Positions 42,612 to 50,960 of a stretch of 64,000 nt of DNA are shown here, in pieces. Numbering within the stretch: the stretch's first letter is position 1; each line of letters opens with the position of its first letter. This DNA is from Streptomyces fodineus (GTDB lineage: Bacteria > Actinomycetota > Actinomycetes > Streptomycetales > Streptomycetaceae): NCBI RefSeq assembly GCF_001735805.1, contig NZ_CP017248.1, positions 3,720,001-3,784,000 on the forward strand, in the 5' to 3' direction. Position numbers and translations under genes: made by a program. The notes under the pieces are model-generated. The model was not told the DNA's origin. It saw only the letters and a program-made list of their open reading frames with translations, and did not search any database.

Positions 42612-44231
42612 TCAGCCGACCTTGATCTCGTTGTAGACGGGGACGCTGAAGGGGTTGAGCGCCACGTGGGACAGCCGGGCGGTGTAGCCGGCACTGCCGT
42701 TCTGGTACCAGAGCGGGATGGCGGCCATGTTGTCCCGTACGACGCCCTCGGCCTGCTGGAACAGTGCGATGGCCCTCGCGGTGTCGGTCTCGGCGTTGGC
42801 CCGGTCGACGAGGTGGTCGAACCGCTTGTTCGACCACCTGCCGTCGTTGGAGGAGGCGCCCGTGTAGTACAGGGGCTGCAGGAAGTCCTGGATCAACGGG
42901 TAGTCCATCTGCCAGCCGGCCCGGAAGGGACCGGTCATCTTGTGCCGCCCGATCTGGTTGCGGAAGTCGGCGAAGGTGCCGACGGGGTTGCCGACGCAGG
43001 CCTTGTCGTTGCCCAGCGCGTTGTTGACGGAGTTGCACACGGCGTCCACCCATTGCTTGTGCGAGCCCGTGTCCGCGTTGTACGTGATCGTCAGCCGGCC
43101 GCCGGGGAACCCGCCGCCCTCCTGGATCAGCTTCTTGGCCTGCGCGGGGTCGTAGTCGCAGGCGTGTCCGCACAGCCCGGCCTGATAGCCGCCGGCCGCG
43201 CCGAGGACCGGGGAGGTCCAGTCGGTGGCCGGGGTGCGGGTGCTGCGGAAGATGGTCTCGGTGATCTGCTTGCGGTTGATCGCCATGGACAGGCCCGTGC
43301 GGACCTTCCGTGCCCCGGCGGTGTTCCACTTCGGGTCGTAGTACGGGAAGGCCAGGGTCTGCAGGATGCCGGCCGGGGTGTTGATGTAGCGGCCGTTCAG
43401 GTCGGTTGCGACGTTCTTGAGCTGGGTGGAGGGCACGTCGTCGACGAGGTCGAGGTTGCCGGCCAGTACATCGGTGTAGGCGGTGTTGTTGTCGGTGTAG
43501 ACCAGGAGGGTGACCCCGGCGTTCCGGGCGGGGTCGGGGCCGGGGTAGGCGCCCCACTTCTTCAGGTTCATCGCCGAGCCCCTCGTGTACGAGTCGATGA
43601 GATAGGGGCCGTTGCCGACGGGCTTCTTCAGCCAGGCGGCGTGGTCGGTGAAGAAGGAGCGGGGCAGCGGGGCGAAGGCGGCGTAACCGAGGGTGGCGGG
43701 GAAGCTGGAGAACTTCTGGTTGAGCCGGACGGTGAAGGTCCTCGGGCCGGTGACCTTGAGCCCGGACAGGGTGTCGGCGGTCTGGGGGCCGCTGTCGGGG
43801 TGGACCTTGTCGTAGCCCTCGATGTAGCCGAAGAAGTACGCGTTCTTCTGGTTGTTCCTCAGGCTCGCCCCGTAGTTCCAGGCGTCGACGAAGGAGCGGG
43901 CGGTCACCTTCTCGCCGTTGGAGAAGGTCCAGCCGTCCTTCACCTTCACGGTGAAGGTCTGCGAGTCCTTGGTGTCGATGGAGGCGGCGAGCCAGTTCTG
44001 GGCCTTGCCGGTCTTCGGGTCGTACTTCTTCAGGCCCCGGAAGATCATGTCGAGGACCTTGCCGCCCTGGACCTCGTTGGTGTTGGCGGGCTCCAGCGGG
44101 TTCTGCGGGTCGCCCCAGGAGGAGGTGAGCACCCCGGCCCCGCCGACTCCCCGGCCGCCACCGCAGGCGGTGGCCAGCAGGCCCGCGGCGATCACACAGG
44201 CGGCCCATCGGGCGCGCGTGATTCCCCGCAT
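42612..44231 (-). CDS. Oligopeptide-binding lipoprotein (operon 1)
   Basis: 539-residue SBP_bac_5 protein. ATG 44231 follows GGAGGAGG. Sec lipoprotein signal MRGITRARWAACVIAAGLLA with lipobox ATAC, so the mature protein is anchored at Cys. Family segments: LTSSWGDPQNPLEPANTNEV, FRGLKKYDPKTGKAQNWLA, VKDGWTFSNGEKVTARSFVD, NGPYLIDSYTRGSAMNLKK, and RKVRTGLSMAINRKQI. Several extra cysteines (CGHACDY, AVCNSVNN, KACVGNP) suggest disulfides. First gene of operon 1; captures peptides for the DppBCDF-type complex. Binding specificity unknown. Confidence 0.92.
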   Translation of the reverse strand: MRGITRARWAACVIAAGLLATACGGGRGVGGAGVLTSSWGDPQNPLEPANTNEVQGGKVLDMIFRGLKKYDPKTGKAQNWLAASIDTKDSQTFTVKVKDGWTFSNGEKVTARSFVDAWNYGASLRNNQKNAYFFGYIEGYDKVHPDSGPQTADTLSGLKVTGPRTFTVRLNQKFSSFPATLGYAAFAPLPRSFFTDHAAWLKKPVGNGPYLIDSYTRGSAMNLKKWGAYPGPDPARNAGVTLLVYTDNNTAYTDVLAGNLDLVDDVPSTQLKNVATDLNGRYINTPAGILQTLAFPYYDPKWNTAGARKVRTGLSMAINRKQITETIFRSTRTPATDWTSPVLGAAGGYQAGLCGHACDYDPAQAKKLIQEGGGFPGGRLTITYNADTGSHKQWVDAVCNSVNNALGNDKACVGNPVGTFADFRNQIGRHKMTGPFRAGWQMDYPLIQDFLQPLYYTGASSNDGRWSNKRFDHLVDRANAETDTARAIALFQQAEGVVRDNMAAIPLWYQNGSAGYTARLSHVALNPFSVPVYNEIKVG

Positions 44232-44725
44232 GGCTGCCTCCTCCGCGATCACGGATCCGATACCGGTCAATATCGACCCATGCACCACATCCCGCACGCC
44301 TGCCGCCGGATTGAAGGGCCTTTAGAGGGACACGTCATCCGAATGCAGGCGGCCGGAGGAGGCCACACGGACGACCCGGAGGGGGCCACACGGACGATCT
44401 TGCGCGGACCGCGCAACGGATCTTCGCGCACCGATACCAAAACGTTGGATTGCGACGGGCCGATGTACGCATTTCGGCACTCGACCGTCCGCATAACGAA
44501 CTCATTGCCCGTTTAGTCCAGTTAGTCCGATGTGAAGCACGAATTGATTACGGCGCGCTACCCGCGTAGCTACGAAACGATCAAGCACGAGTAAAGAAGG
44601 TAAAGACGCAACCAAGGCGGCCGAGAATTTATTGACCTTGAATGAATTGCGTTGAAAAAGTCCGGCGTAGCCCGTAGGGGAGCGCCCTGCGGAGTCATCA
44701 GACCCTCCCTTGGGCCAGGAGCACC
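44232..44725. promoter_or_regulatory. Divergent promoter region of peptide operons 1 and 2 (494 bp)
   Basis: No gene seen. It is clearly more AT-rich than its flanks, especially 44500-44670. A 14-bp direct repeat GGCCACACGGACGA occurs at 44361-44374 and 44384-44397, 23 bp apart. A weak sigma-70-like pair on the plus strand is TTGATT (44544-44549) and TAGCTA (44567-44572) with 17-bp spacing. Both operons probably start here and may be co-regulated. Confidence 0.5.
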
Positions 44726-45754
44726 ATGACCCCCCCAACTCCATCCGCGGCTGCCCCGCTTGAGGTGACCGACGCGACCGTGGCGAAGTCGACCACTTCC
44801 GGCGGTCCGAAGGGCAGCGAGAGCCGGTCTCCGGGGCGGCTCGCCTGGAACCGCTTCAAGCGCGACAAGACGGGCGTTATATCCGCCTATATCGTGATCT
44901 TCTTCTTCGTGATCGCGATCGCGGCGCCGCTCATAGCGAAGCTCTACGGCAAGAACCCGTACACCACGTACGCGAGCCAGGACCCGAGCCTGCTGGACGC
45001 CTTCTCGTACCCCGCGGGCCCCAACGGCGGCATGAGTTCGCAGTTCTGGTTCGGTATCGAGCCGCAGCTCGGCCGGGACGTGTTCACGTTCCTGCTCTAC
45101 GGCATCCGGACCTCGCTGGGCATCGCCACGGCCGCCACCCTGCTCACCACGGTCCTCGGTGTCGTGATCGGTGTGACGGCGGGCTACCTGGGCGGCAGGA
45201 CGGACTACATCGTCGGCCGGATCATCGACATCCTGCTGTCCTTCCCGTCCACGCTTTTCTTCATCGCGTTCATGCCGGTCGTCTACGGCATCTTCGTCGC
45301 CAGCGACGACAACATCCCGACCTCGCTGATCGCGGTCTCCCTGATCATCGTGCTGTCCGCCTTCGGCTGGGCGTCCATCGCCCGACTGCTGCGCGGTCAG
45401 GTGCTCGGCCTGCGCGAGCGCGAGTTCGTCGAGGCGGCCAAGGTCACGGGCGCGTCGCCCATGCGGATCGTGTTCAAGGAACTGCTGCCGAACCTGTGGA
45501 CGCCGATCATCATCCAGTCCACGCTGATGCTCCCGACGTACGTGACGGCCGAGGCGGGTCTGGCCTTCCTCGGGGTCGGCATCAGCGACCCGACGCCCGA
45601 CTGGGGCGTCATGATCGGCCGAGGGGCCCAGTTCTACTCGCAGGACATCACCTTCATGCTCTTCCCGGGCCTCTCGATGGTGATCTTCGTCCTCGCCTTC
45701 AACCTCCTCGGCGACTCCGTGCGCGACGCGCTCGACCCCAAGTCCAAGCGCTGA
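44726..45754 (+). CDS. Oligopeptide ABC importer permease, DppC-type (operon 2)
   Basis: 342 residues. N-terminal SPGRLAWNRFKRDKTGVISA then helix YIVIFFFVIAIAAPLIAKLY, signature GKNPYTTYASQDPSLLDAFS, EAA loop EAAKVTGASPMRIVFKELLP, and C-terminal GDSVRDALDPKSKR. First gene of operon 2, whose order (permease, binding protein, permease, two ATPases) is that of bldK in S. coelicolor. Very similar to the permease at 61385-62419. Confidence 0.92.
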   Translation: MTPPTPSAAAPLEVTDATVAKSTTSGGPKGSESRSPGRLAWNRFKRDKTGVISAYIVIFFFVIAIAAPLIAKLYGKNPYTTYASQDPSLLDAFSYPAGPNGGMSSQFWFGIEPQLGRDVFTFLLYGIRTSLGIATAATLLTTVLGVVIGVTAGYLGGRTDYIVGRIIDILLSFPSTLFFIAFMPVVYGIFVASDDNIPTSLIAVSLIIVLSAFGWASIARLLRGQVLGLREREFVEAAKVTGASPMRIVFKELLPNLWTPIIIQSTLMLPTYVTAEAGLAFLGVGISDPTPDWGVMIGRGAQFYSQDITFMLFPGLSMVIFVLAFNLLGDSVRDALDPKSKR

Positions 45755-45835
45755 CAGACCCGTTCCACCCGGCCCGGTTCGATGACGTCCGGCTGGTCCC
45801 GACCCTCCGAATTGACCCGTATAGGCAGGCTCAGC

Positions 45836-47593
45836 ATGTCCTTTTCCCGTAGAAACTTCCTGATCGCCACCGGTGTGGCCGCGGCCTCGACGACCGTGCT
45901 GAGCGCCTGCAGCAGCGGTGGCAAGAGCGCGACCGACAAGAGCATCCCGTCGGTCGCCAACGCCAAGACCATGAACATCCCGGTCGGCACCAAGGCCGAC
46001 TCGACGGGCCCGGCCCCCGAGGTCCCGGGCGCGGTCAAGGGCGGGACGATCTACGGTCTCGACCAGTTCGACATGGACCACCTGGACCCGGCCCAGGTCT
46101 ACGTCGCGACCGAGGGCGCCATCACCCGCCCGATCCTGCGCGGCCTGACCGGCTACAAGGTCGACGACAAGGGCGGCTGCACGCTCGTCGGCGACGTCGC
46201 CACGGACGCCGGCACCATGAAGGACGGCGGCAAGACCTGGTCGTTCACGATCAAGGACGGCATCAAGTGGGAGGACGGTTCCGACCTCTCCATGGACGAC
46301 GTCCAGCACACCTTCGAGCGCCTCTTCGCCTCCTTCGTCACCGAGGGTCCGCGCTACGTCCAGCAGTGGCTGGTCGGCGGCGACAAGTACAAGGGCCCGT
46401 ACGACGGCAAGCACCTCGACTCGGTGGAGATCTCCGGCAAGACGATCACCTTCCACCTCACCGAGCCGCGCGCCGACTTCAACTACACGCTCGCCATGCC
46501 GGGCTACGGTCTCGTGAACAAGAAGCACGACACCAAGGAGAAGTACGACAAGCGCCCGTTCGCGCTCGGCCCCTACATGATCGGTGACCGCCAGATCGGC
46601 AAGTCGCTGACCTACGTGCGCAACCCGCACTGGGACCCGAAGACGGACTCGATGCGCAACGCCTACCCGGACAAGTACGTCTTCCAGTTCGGCTTCGAGC
46701 TGGTCGCCTCCACCGACCGCTACATCGCGGACAAGGGTAACGACCAGTACACGGTGTCGATCTTCAACGAGGTCGCCCCCGAGCGCATCGCGCAGGTCAT
46801 GACCAACGCCACGCTCAAGAAGCGCGTCCTCACCCAGATCGACACGGTCACCTACTACTGGCCGATCAACACCACGCGCATCAAGGACGTCAAGGTCCGC
46901 CAGGCCATCAACTACGCCTGGCCGCACCAGCAGATCCAGACCATCAACGGCGGCCCGGCCGCCAACGTGATCGCCAGCACCATCATGAGCCCGGTCACCC
47001 CCGGCTACCAGAAGTTCGACCTGTACGAGGCGACCACGAAGCCCGGTGGCGACCCGGACAAGGCGAAGGCCCTGCTGAAGGAGGCCGGCAAGCTCGGCCA
47101 GAAGCTGGTCATCGCCTACCAGCACTCCGACACCTCGGTGAAGATGGCCGTCGCCATCAAGAACGCGCTGGAGGCGGCCGGCTTCCAGGTCGTCAACAAG
47201 CAGGTCGACAAGTCGACCTTCTACACCCAGATCGGCAAGATCGACAACGGCTACGACCTGTTCGCGGCCGGCTGGAGCCCGGACTGGCCGAACGGCTACT
47301 CGGACTTCTACCCCTGCTTCAGCGGCAAGAACATCGGCGACGGCCGCAGCAACTACGCCCAGCTGAACGACCCGAGCGTCAACAAGGCGATCGACGCGGC
47401 AGCCGCGATCGCGGACGTCAACGCGGCCAACAAGGCCTGGGGCAACGTCGACCGCCAGATCATGGAGCTCGCGGCCTGCGTCCCGGACTACAACAAGATC
47501 CGCAACTGGATGTACGGCTCCAAGGTCGGCAACGTCGTCTACGACGCCGGCAACACCTGCGTCGCGCTCTGCAAGCTCTACGCCATGAAGTAA
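45836..47593 (+). CDS. Oligopeptide-binding lipoprotein with twin-arginine signal (operon 2)
   Basis: 585-residue SBP_bac_5 protein. The signal MSFSRRNFLIATGVAAASTT has a twin-arginine motif SRRNFLI, followed by lipobox LSAC, so it appears to be exported folded by Tat and then lipidated. Family segments: YGLDQFDMDHLDPAQVYVAT, RGLTGYKVDDKGG, IKDGIKWEDGSDLSMDDVQH, GPYMIGDRQIGKSLTYVRNP, and VRQAINYAWPHQQIQTING. Paralogue of the binding protein of operon 3, which has an ordinary Sec signal. Likely binds oligopeptides. Confidence 0.92.
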   Translation: MSFSRRNFLIATGVAAASTTVLSACSSGGKSATDKSIPSVANAKTMNIPVGTKADSTGPAPEVPGAVKGGTIYGLDQFDMDHLDPAQVYVATEGAITRPILRGLTGYKVDDKGGCTLVGDVATDAGTMKDGGKTWSFTIKDGIKWEDGSDLSMDDVQHTFERLFASFVTEGPRYVQQWLVGGDKYKGPYDGKHLDSVEISGKTITFHLTEPRADFNYTLAMPGYGLVNKKHDTKEKYDKRPFALGPYMIGDRQIGKSLTYVRNPHWDPKTDSMRNAYPDKYVFQFGFELVASTDRYIADKGNDQYTVSIFNEVAPERIAQVMTNATLKKRVLTQIDTVTYYWPINTTRIKDVKVRQAINYAWPHQQIQTINGGPAANVIASTIMSPVTPGYQKFDLYEATTKPGGDPDKAKALLKEAGKLGQKLVIAYQHSDTSVKMAVAIKNALEAAGFQVVNKQVDKSTFYTQIGKIDNGYDLFAAGWSPDWPNGYSDFYPCFSGKNIGDGRSNYAQLNDPSVNKAIDAAAAIADVNAANKAWGNVDRQIMELAACVPDYNKIRNWMYGSKVGNVVYDAGNTCVALCKLYAMK

Positions 47594-47611
47594 GCACGGC
47601 ACAGATCCACC

Positions 47612-47638
47612 GGGGGCGGCCACGACCTGGCCGCCCCC
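47612..47638 (+). promoter_or_regulatory. Hairpin between binding-protein and second permease gene (operon 2)
   Basis: GGGGGCGGCCA-CGACC-TGGCCGCCCCC, a perfect 11-bp stem 18 bp after the binding-protein stop. Position suggests partial termination or 3'-end stabilisation that gives more binding protein than transporter. Operon 3 has a similar hairpin in the same place. Confidence 0.7.
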
Positions 47639-47692
47639 TCCGGCCCACCCCCCGATCCCGGCGACGGCGCCCCGTCCGGAAAGTCACGCCCC

Positions 47693-48673
47693 ATGTTCCG
47701 CTTCCTTGTCCGCCGAGTTCTCGGCGCGATGGTCATCTTGTTGATCATCAGTGCCGTCACCTTCTGGCTCTTCTACGCCATCCCGCGTGACCCCGCCATG
47801 ATGTCGTGCGGCAAGAACTGCACGCCCGACATGCTCAAGCAGGTCCGGCACAACCTGGGCATCGACCACCCGGTCCCGGTCCAGTACTGGTACTGGCTGA
47901 AGGGCCTCTTCGTCGGACGCAGCTACGGCGACTTCGGCAACTGCAACGCGCCCTGCCTCGGTTACTCGTTCGCCAACCGCGAGCCCGTCCTCGGCACGAT
48001 CCTGGACCGGCTCCCGCTGACCCTCTCGCTCGCCTTCGGCTCGGCCGTCGTCTTCCTCGTCTTCGGTGTCGGCACCGGCATGATCGCCGCGGTCAAGCAG
48101 GGCAAGTGGCAGGACAAGGTGGCCAGCTCGGCCTCGCTGATCGGCTCCTCGCTGCAGATCTACTTCGTCGGCTACATCGCGATGTACTTCCTCGTCGCGA
48201 AGCTCGGCGTCCTCGACAACCCGTCGTACACGCCCATCACCGACAACCCGCTCGACTGGGCCTCCGGCCTGCTGCTGCCGTGGCTGGTGCTGGCCCTGAT
48301 CTGGACCGCCAACTACACCCGTATGACGCGGTCCCAGCTGGTCGAGACGCTGACCGAGGACTACGTCCGCACGGCCCGCGCCAAGGGTCTGTCCCGCCGC
48401 AACGTCTTCTTCCGGTTCGCCTGGCGTGGCGCCATGGGCCCGATCGTCACCATCTTCGGCATCGACCTGGGCACGCTCATCGGCGGCGCGATGATCACCG
48501 AGACGGTGTTCAGCCTCCAGGGCGTCGGCCGTCTCGCGGTGGACGCGGTCAACAAGAGCGACCTGCCCATGGTGCTCGGCGTGACGCTGCTGTCGGCGGG
48601 CGCGATCGTGCTCTTCAACATCGTCGTCGACGCCGTCTACGCCCTCATCGACCCGCGGATCCGGCTCGCCTGA
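47693..48673 (+). CDS. Oligopeptide ABC importer permease, DppB-type (operon 2)
   Basis: 326 residues. First helix RRVLGAMVILLIISAVTFWL, Cys-rich external loop (MMSCGKNCTPDML; GNCNAPCLGYSF), EAA loop RTARAKGLSRRNVFFRFAWR, end DAVYALIDPRIRLA. The external four-Cys arrangement is shared with the permease at 58451-59431 and absent from operon 1, so operons 2 and 3 form one sub-family. Confidence 0.92.
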   Translation: MFRFLVRRVLGAMVILLIISAVTFWLFYAIPRDPAMMSCGKNCTPDMLKQVRHNLGIDHPVPVQYWYWLKGLFVGRSYGDFGNCNAPCLGYSFANREPVLGTILDRLPLTLSLAFGSAVVFLVFGVGTGMIAAVKQGKWQDKVASSASLIGSSLQIYFVGYIAMYFLVAKLGVLDNPSYTPITDNPLDWASGLLLPWLVLALIWTANYTRMTRSQLVETLTEDYVRTARAKGLSRRNVFFRFAWRGAMGPIVTIFGIDLGTLIGGAMITETVFSLQGVGRLAVDAVNKSDLPMVLGVTLLSAGAIVLFNIVVDAVYALIDPRIRLA

Positions 48674-48724
48674 CCTCCGCCCCATCCCCGACCCCCTCGC
48701 ATCACCCCCCTCAGGAGCGTCCCC

Positions 48725-49762
48725 GTGACGAGCACCGATCAGCAGCCGTTCCTCTCGATCAAGGACCTGAAGGTCCACTTCTCCACCGAGGACGGCGTCG
48801 TCAAGGCCGTCGACGGTCTCAGCTTCGACCTTGCCAAGGGCCAGACGCTCGGCATCGTGGGCGAGTCGGGCTCCGGCAAGTCGGTCACGAACCTGACGAT
48901 CCTGGGCCTGCACGACCGCGACCGCACCGCCATCGAGGGGGAGATCCTCCTCGACGGCAAGGAACTGCTCACCGCCTCCGAGAGGGAGCTGGAGCAGCTG
49001 CGCGGCAACAAGATGTCCATGATCTTCCAGGACGCGCTGGCCTCGCTGTCGCCGTACCACACCATCGGCGCCCAGATCGGCGAGACCTACCGCAAGCACA
49101 CGGGCTGCTCCAAGGCCGAGGCTCGCAAGCGTTCCATCGAGATGCTGCGGCGGGTCGGGATCCCGCAGCCGGACATGCGGGTCGACGACTATCCGCACCA
49201 GTTCTCCGGCGGTATGCGCCAGCGCGCGATGATCGCGATGGCGCTGGTCTGCGACCCCGAGCTGCTGATCGCCGACGAGCCGACCACGGCGCTCGACGTG
49301 ACGGTGCAGGCCCAGATCATGGACCTCCTCAAGGACCTCCAGCAGGAGTTCGGCACCGCGATCATCTTCATCACGCACGACCTCGGCGTGATCGCGGACA
49401 TCGCGGACGACGTGCTGGTGATGTACGGCGGCCGGTGCGTGGAGCGCGGCACCAAGCAGCAGGTGCTCCGGGCGCCGGACCACCCCTACACCCTCGGCCT
49501 GCTGAACTCGATGCCGAGCCTGAACGGCCCGGTGGACGTGCCGCTGACGCCGATCCCCGGAGCGCCGCCCTCGCTGCTCAACCCCCCGTCGGGCTGCCGC
49601 TTCCACCCGCGCTGCGCCTTCACGGAGAAGGTCGCGGGCGGGAAGTGCGCCAGCGACCGACCGCTGCTGGAGGTCGTGGAGGGCCGCGGTTCGGCCTGCC
49701 ACCTCACCTCGGAGCAGAAGCAGGAACTCTTCGCCGACTTCGCCGCGACCCGGCACAACTGA
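48725..49762 (+). CDS. Oligopeptide ABC importer ATPase, DppD-type (operon 2)
   Basis: 345 residues from GTG 48725. Walker A GESGSGKSVTNLTILG, Q loop MIFQDALASLSPY, signature FSGGMRQRAMIAMALVC, Walker B LLIADEPTTALDVT, switch THDLGVIAD. C-terminal Cys cluster GCRFHPRCAFTEKVAGGKC...CHL. Follows the permease by about 50 bp and pairs with the next gene. Confidence 0.93.
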   Translation: MTSTDQQPFLSIKDLKVHFSTEDGVVKAVDGLSFDLAKGQTLGIVGESGSGKSVTNLTILGLHDRDRTAIEGEILLDGKELLTASERELEQLRGNKMSMIFQDALASLSPYHTIGAQIGETYRKHTGCSKAEARKRSIEMLRRVGIPQPDMRVDDYPHQFSGGMRQRAMIAMALVCDPELLIADEPTTALDVTVQAQIMDLLKDLQQEFGTAIIFITHDLGVIADIADDVLVMYGGRCVERGTKQQVLRAPDHPYTLGLLNSMPSLNGPVDVPLTPIPGAPPSLLNPPSGCRFHPRCAFTEKVAGGKCASDRPLLEVVEGRGSACHLTSEQKQELFADFAATRHN

Positions 49763-49788
49763 CGGACAGCAGACGGGACTTCACGACC

Positions 49789-50832
49789 ATGAGCAACACA
49801 AACCCCCTCCTGGACGTCTCCGGACTCACCAAGCACTTCCCGATCAAGGGCGGCTTCCCGATCCGCCGTACGGTCGGCGCGGTGCAGGCCGTGGACGGGC
49901 TGGACTTCCAGGTGGCCGAGGGCGAGAGCCTGGGCCTCGTCGGCGAGTCGGGCTGCGGCAAGTCGACCACGGGCCGGCTGATCACGCGCCTGCTGGAGCC
50001 GACCGGCGGCAAGATCACCTACCGCGGGCAGGACATCACGCACGCGGGCCGCAAGGGGCTGGCGCCGATCCGCTCCGAGATCCAGATGATCTTCCAGGAC
50101 CCGTACGCCTCGCTGAACCCGCGGCAGACGGTCGGCAAGATCATCTCCGGTCCGATGGAGATCAACGACATCAACCCGCCCGGGGGCCGCGAGAACCGGG
50201 TCCGCGAACTCCTGGAGATCGTGGGCCTGAACCCGGAGCACTTCAACCGCTTCCCGCACGAGTTCTCCGGCGGCCAGCGCCAGCGCATCGGCGTGGCCCG
50301 CGCACTCGCCCTGGAACCGAAGCTGATCGTCGCCGACGAGCCGGTCTCCGCCCTGGACGTCTCGATCCAGGCCCAGGTCGTCAACCTGCTCCAGAAGGTC
50401 CAGCAGGAGCTCGGGATCGCGTTCGTCTTCATCGCCCACGACCTCGCGATCGTGCGGCACTTCTCGCAGCGCGTGGCGGTCATGTACCTCGGCAAGATCG
50501 TGGAGATCGCCGACCGCGAGGACCTGTACGACAACCCACGCCACCCCTACACCCGGGCGCTGCTCTCCGCCGTCCCCGAGGCGACGGTGGACGAGGAGCC
50601 CCGCGAGCGCATCCGTCTCGTCGGCGACGTGCCCTCCCCGATCAACCCGCCCTCCGGCTGCCGCTTCCGCACCCGCTGCTGGAAGGCGACGGAGAAGTGC
50701 GCCTCCGAGGCCCCGCCGCTGGTCCAGGTGGACGGCAACAAGCCCGGCCACCTCACGGCCTGCCACTATCCTGAGACGGCGGACGCCATCCCGGCCCCCC
50801 GCCTCGCCAAGGACCCCGAGGCAGCGGCCTGA
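49789..50832 (+). CDS. Oligopeptide ABC importer ATPase, DppF-type (operon 2)
   Basis: 347 residues from ATG 49789. Walker A GESGCGKSTTGRLITR, Q loop MIFQDPYASLNPRQ, signature FSGGQRQRIGVARALAL, Walker B LIVADEPVSALDVS, switch AHDLAIVRH, C-terminal GCRFRTRCWKATEKC...CHY. Nearly the same sequence through its core as the ATPase at 56236-57363. Its last codons (KDPEAAA) and the following terminator are duplicated at 52228. Confidence 0.93.
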   Translation: MSNTNPLLDVSGLTKHFPIKGGFPIRRTVGAVQAVDGLDFQVAEGESLGLVGESGCGKSTTGRLITRLLEPTGGKITYRGQDITHAGRKGLAPIRSEIQMIFQDPYASLNPRQTVGKIISGPMEINDINPPGGRENRVRELLEIVGLNPEHFNRFPHEFSGGQRQRIGVARALALEPKLIVADEPVSALDVSIQAQVVNLLQKVQQELGIAFVFIAHDLAIVRHFSQRVAVMYLGKIVEIADREDLYDNPRHPYTRALLSAVPEATVDEEPRERIRLVGDVPSPINPPSGCRFRTRCWKATEKCASEAPPLVQVDGNKPGHLTACHYPETADAIPAPRLAKDPEAAA

Positions 50833-50960
50833 CACACCCCTTTTCCGTCAGCCGCCCCTCGCGGAACGGACTTTCACCGGCCCATTGACCCGAGCCCATG
50901 ATCGTCCGCTTCCAGGGAACGAAGGCCCGCGCCTCCCCAGGCGCGGGCCTTCTCCGTACC
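50810..50960. repeat. Repeat copy R1: 3' end of operon 2 plus terminator
   Basis: From AGGACCCC at 50810 to about 50960 this segment matches 52228-52376 with scattered substitutions and few indels. It contains the last seven codons and stop of the DppF-type gene, TTGACCCGAG, ATGATCGTCCG, the GGGAACGAAGGCCCGCG stretch, and the terminator stem. Confidence 0.85.
50922..50951 (+). terminator. Terminator of peptide operon 2
   Basis: AAGGCCCGCGCCT-CCCC-AGGCGCGGGCCTT, a perfect 13-bp stem ending in TTCTCCG, 90 bp after the last gene. Confidence 0.88.

Noticed and set aside
44570..47623. A 1017-codon minus-strand frame opposite the permease and binding protein of operon 2
   Set aside because: Composition-driven shadow; the plus strand carries clear permease and SBP_bac_5 motifs and a signal peptide.
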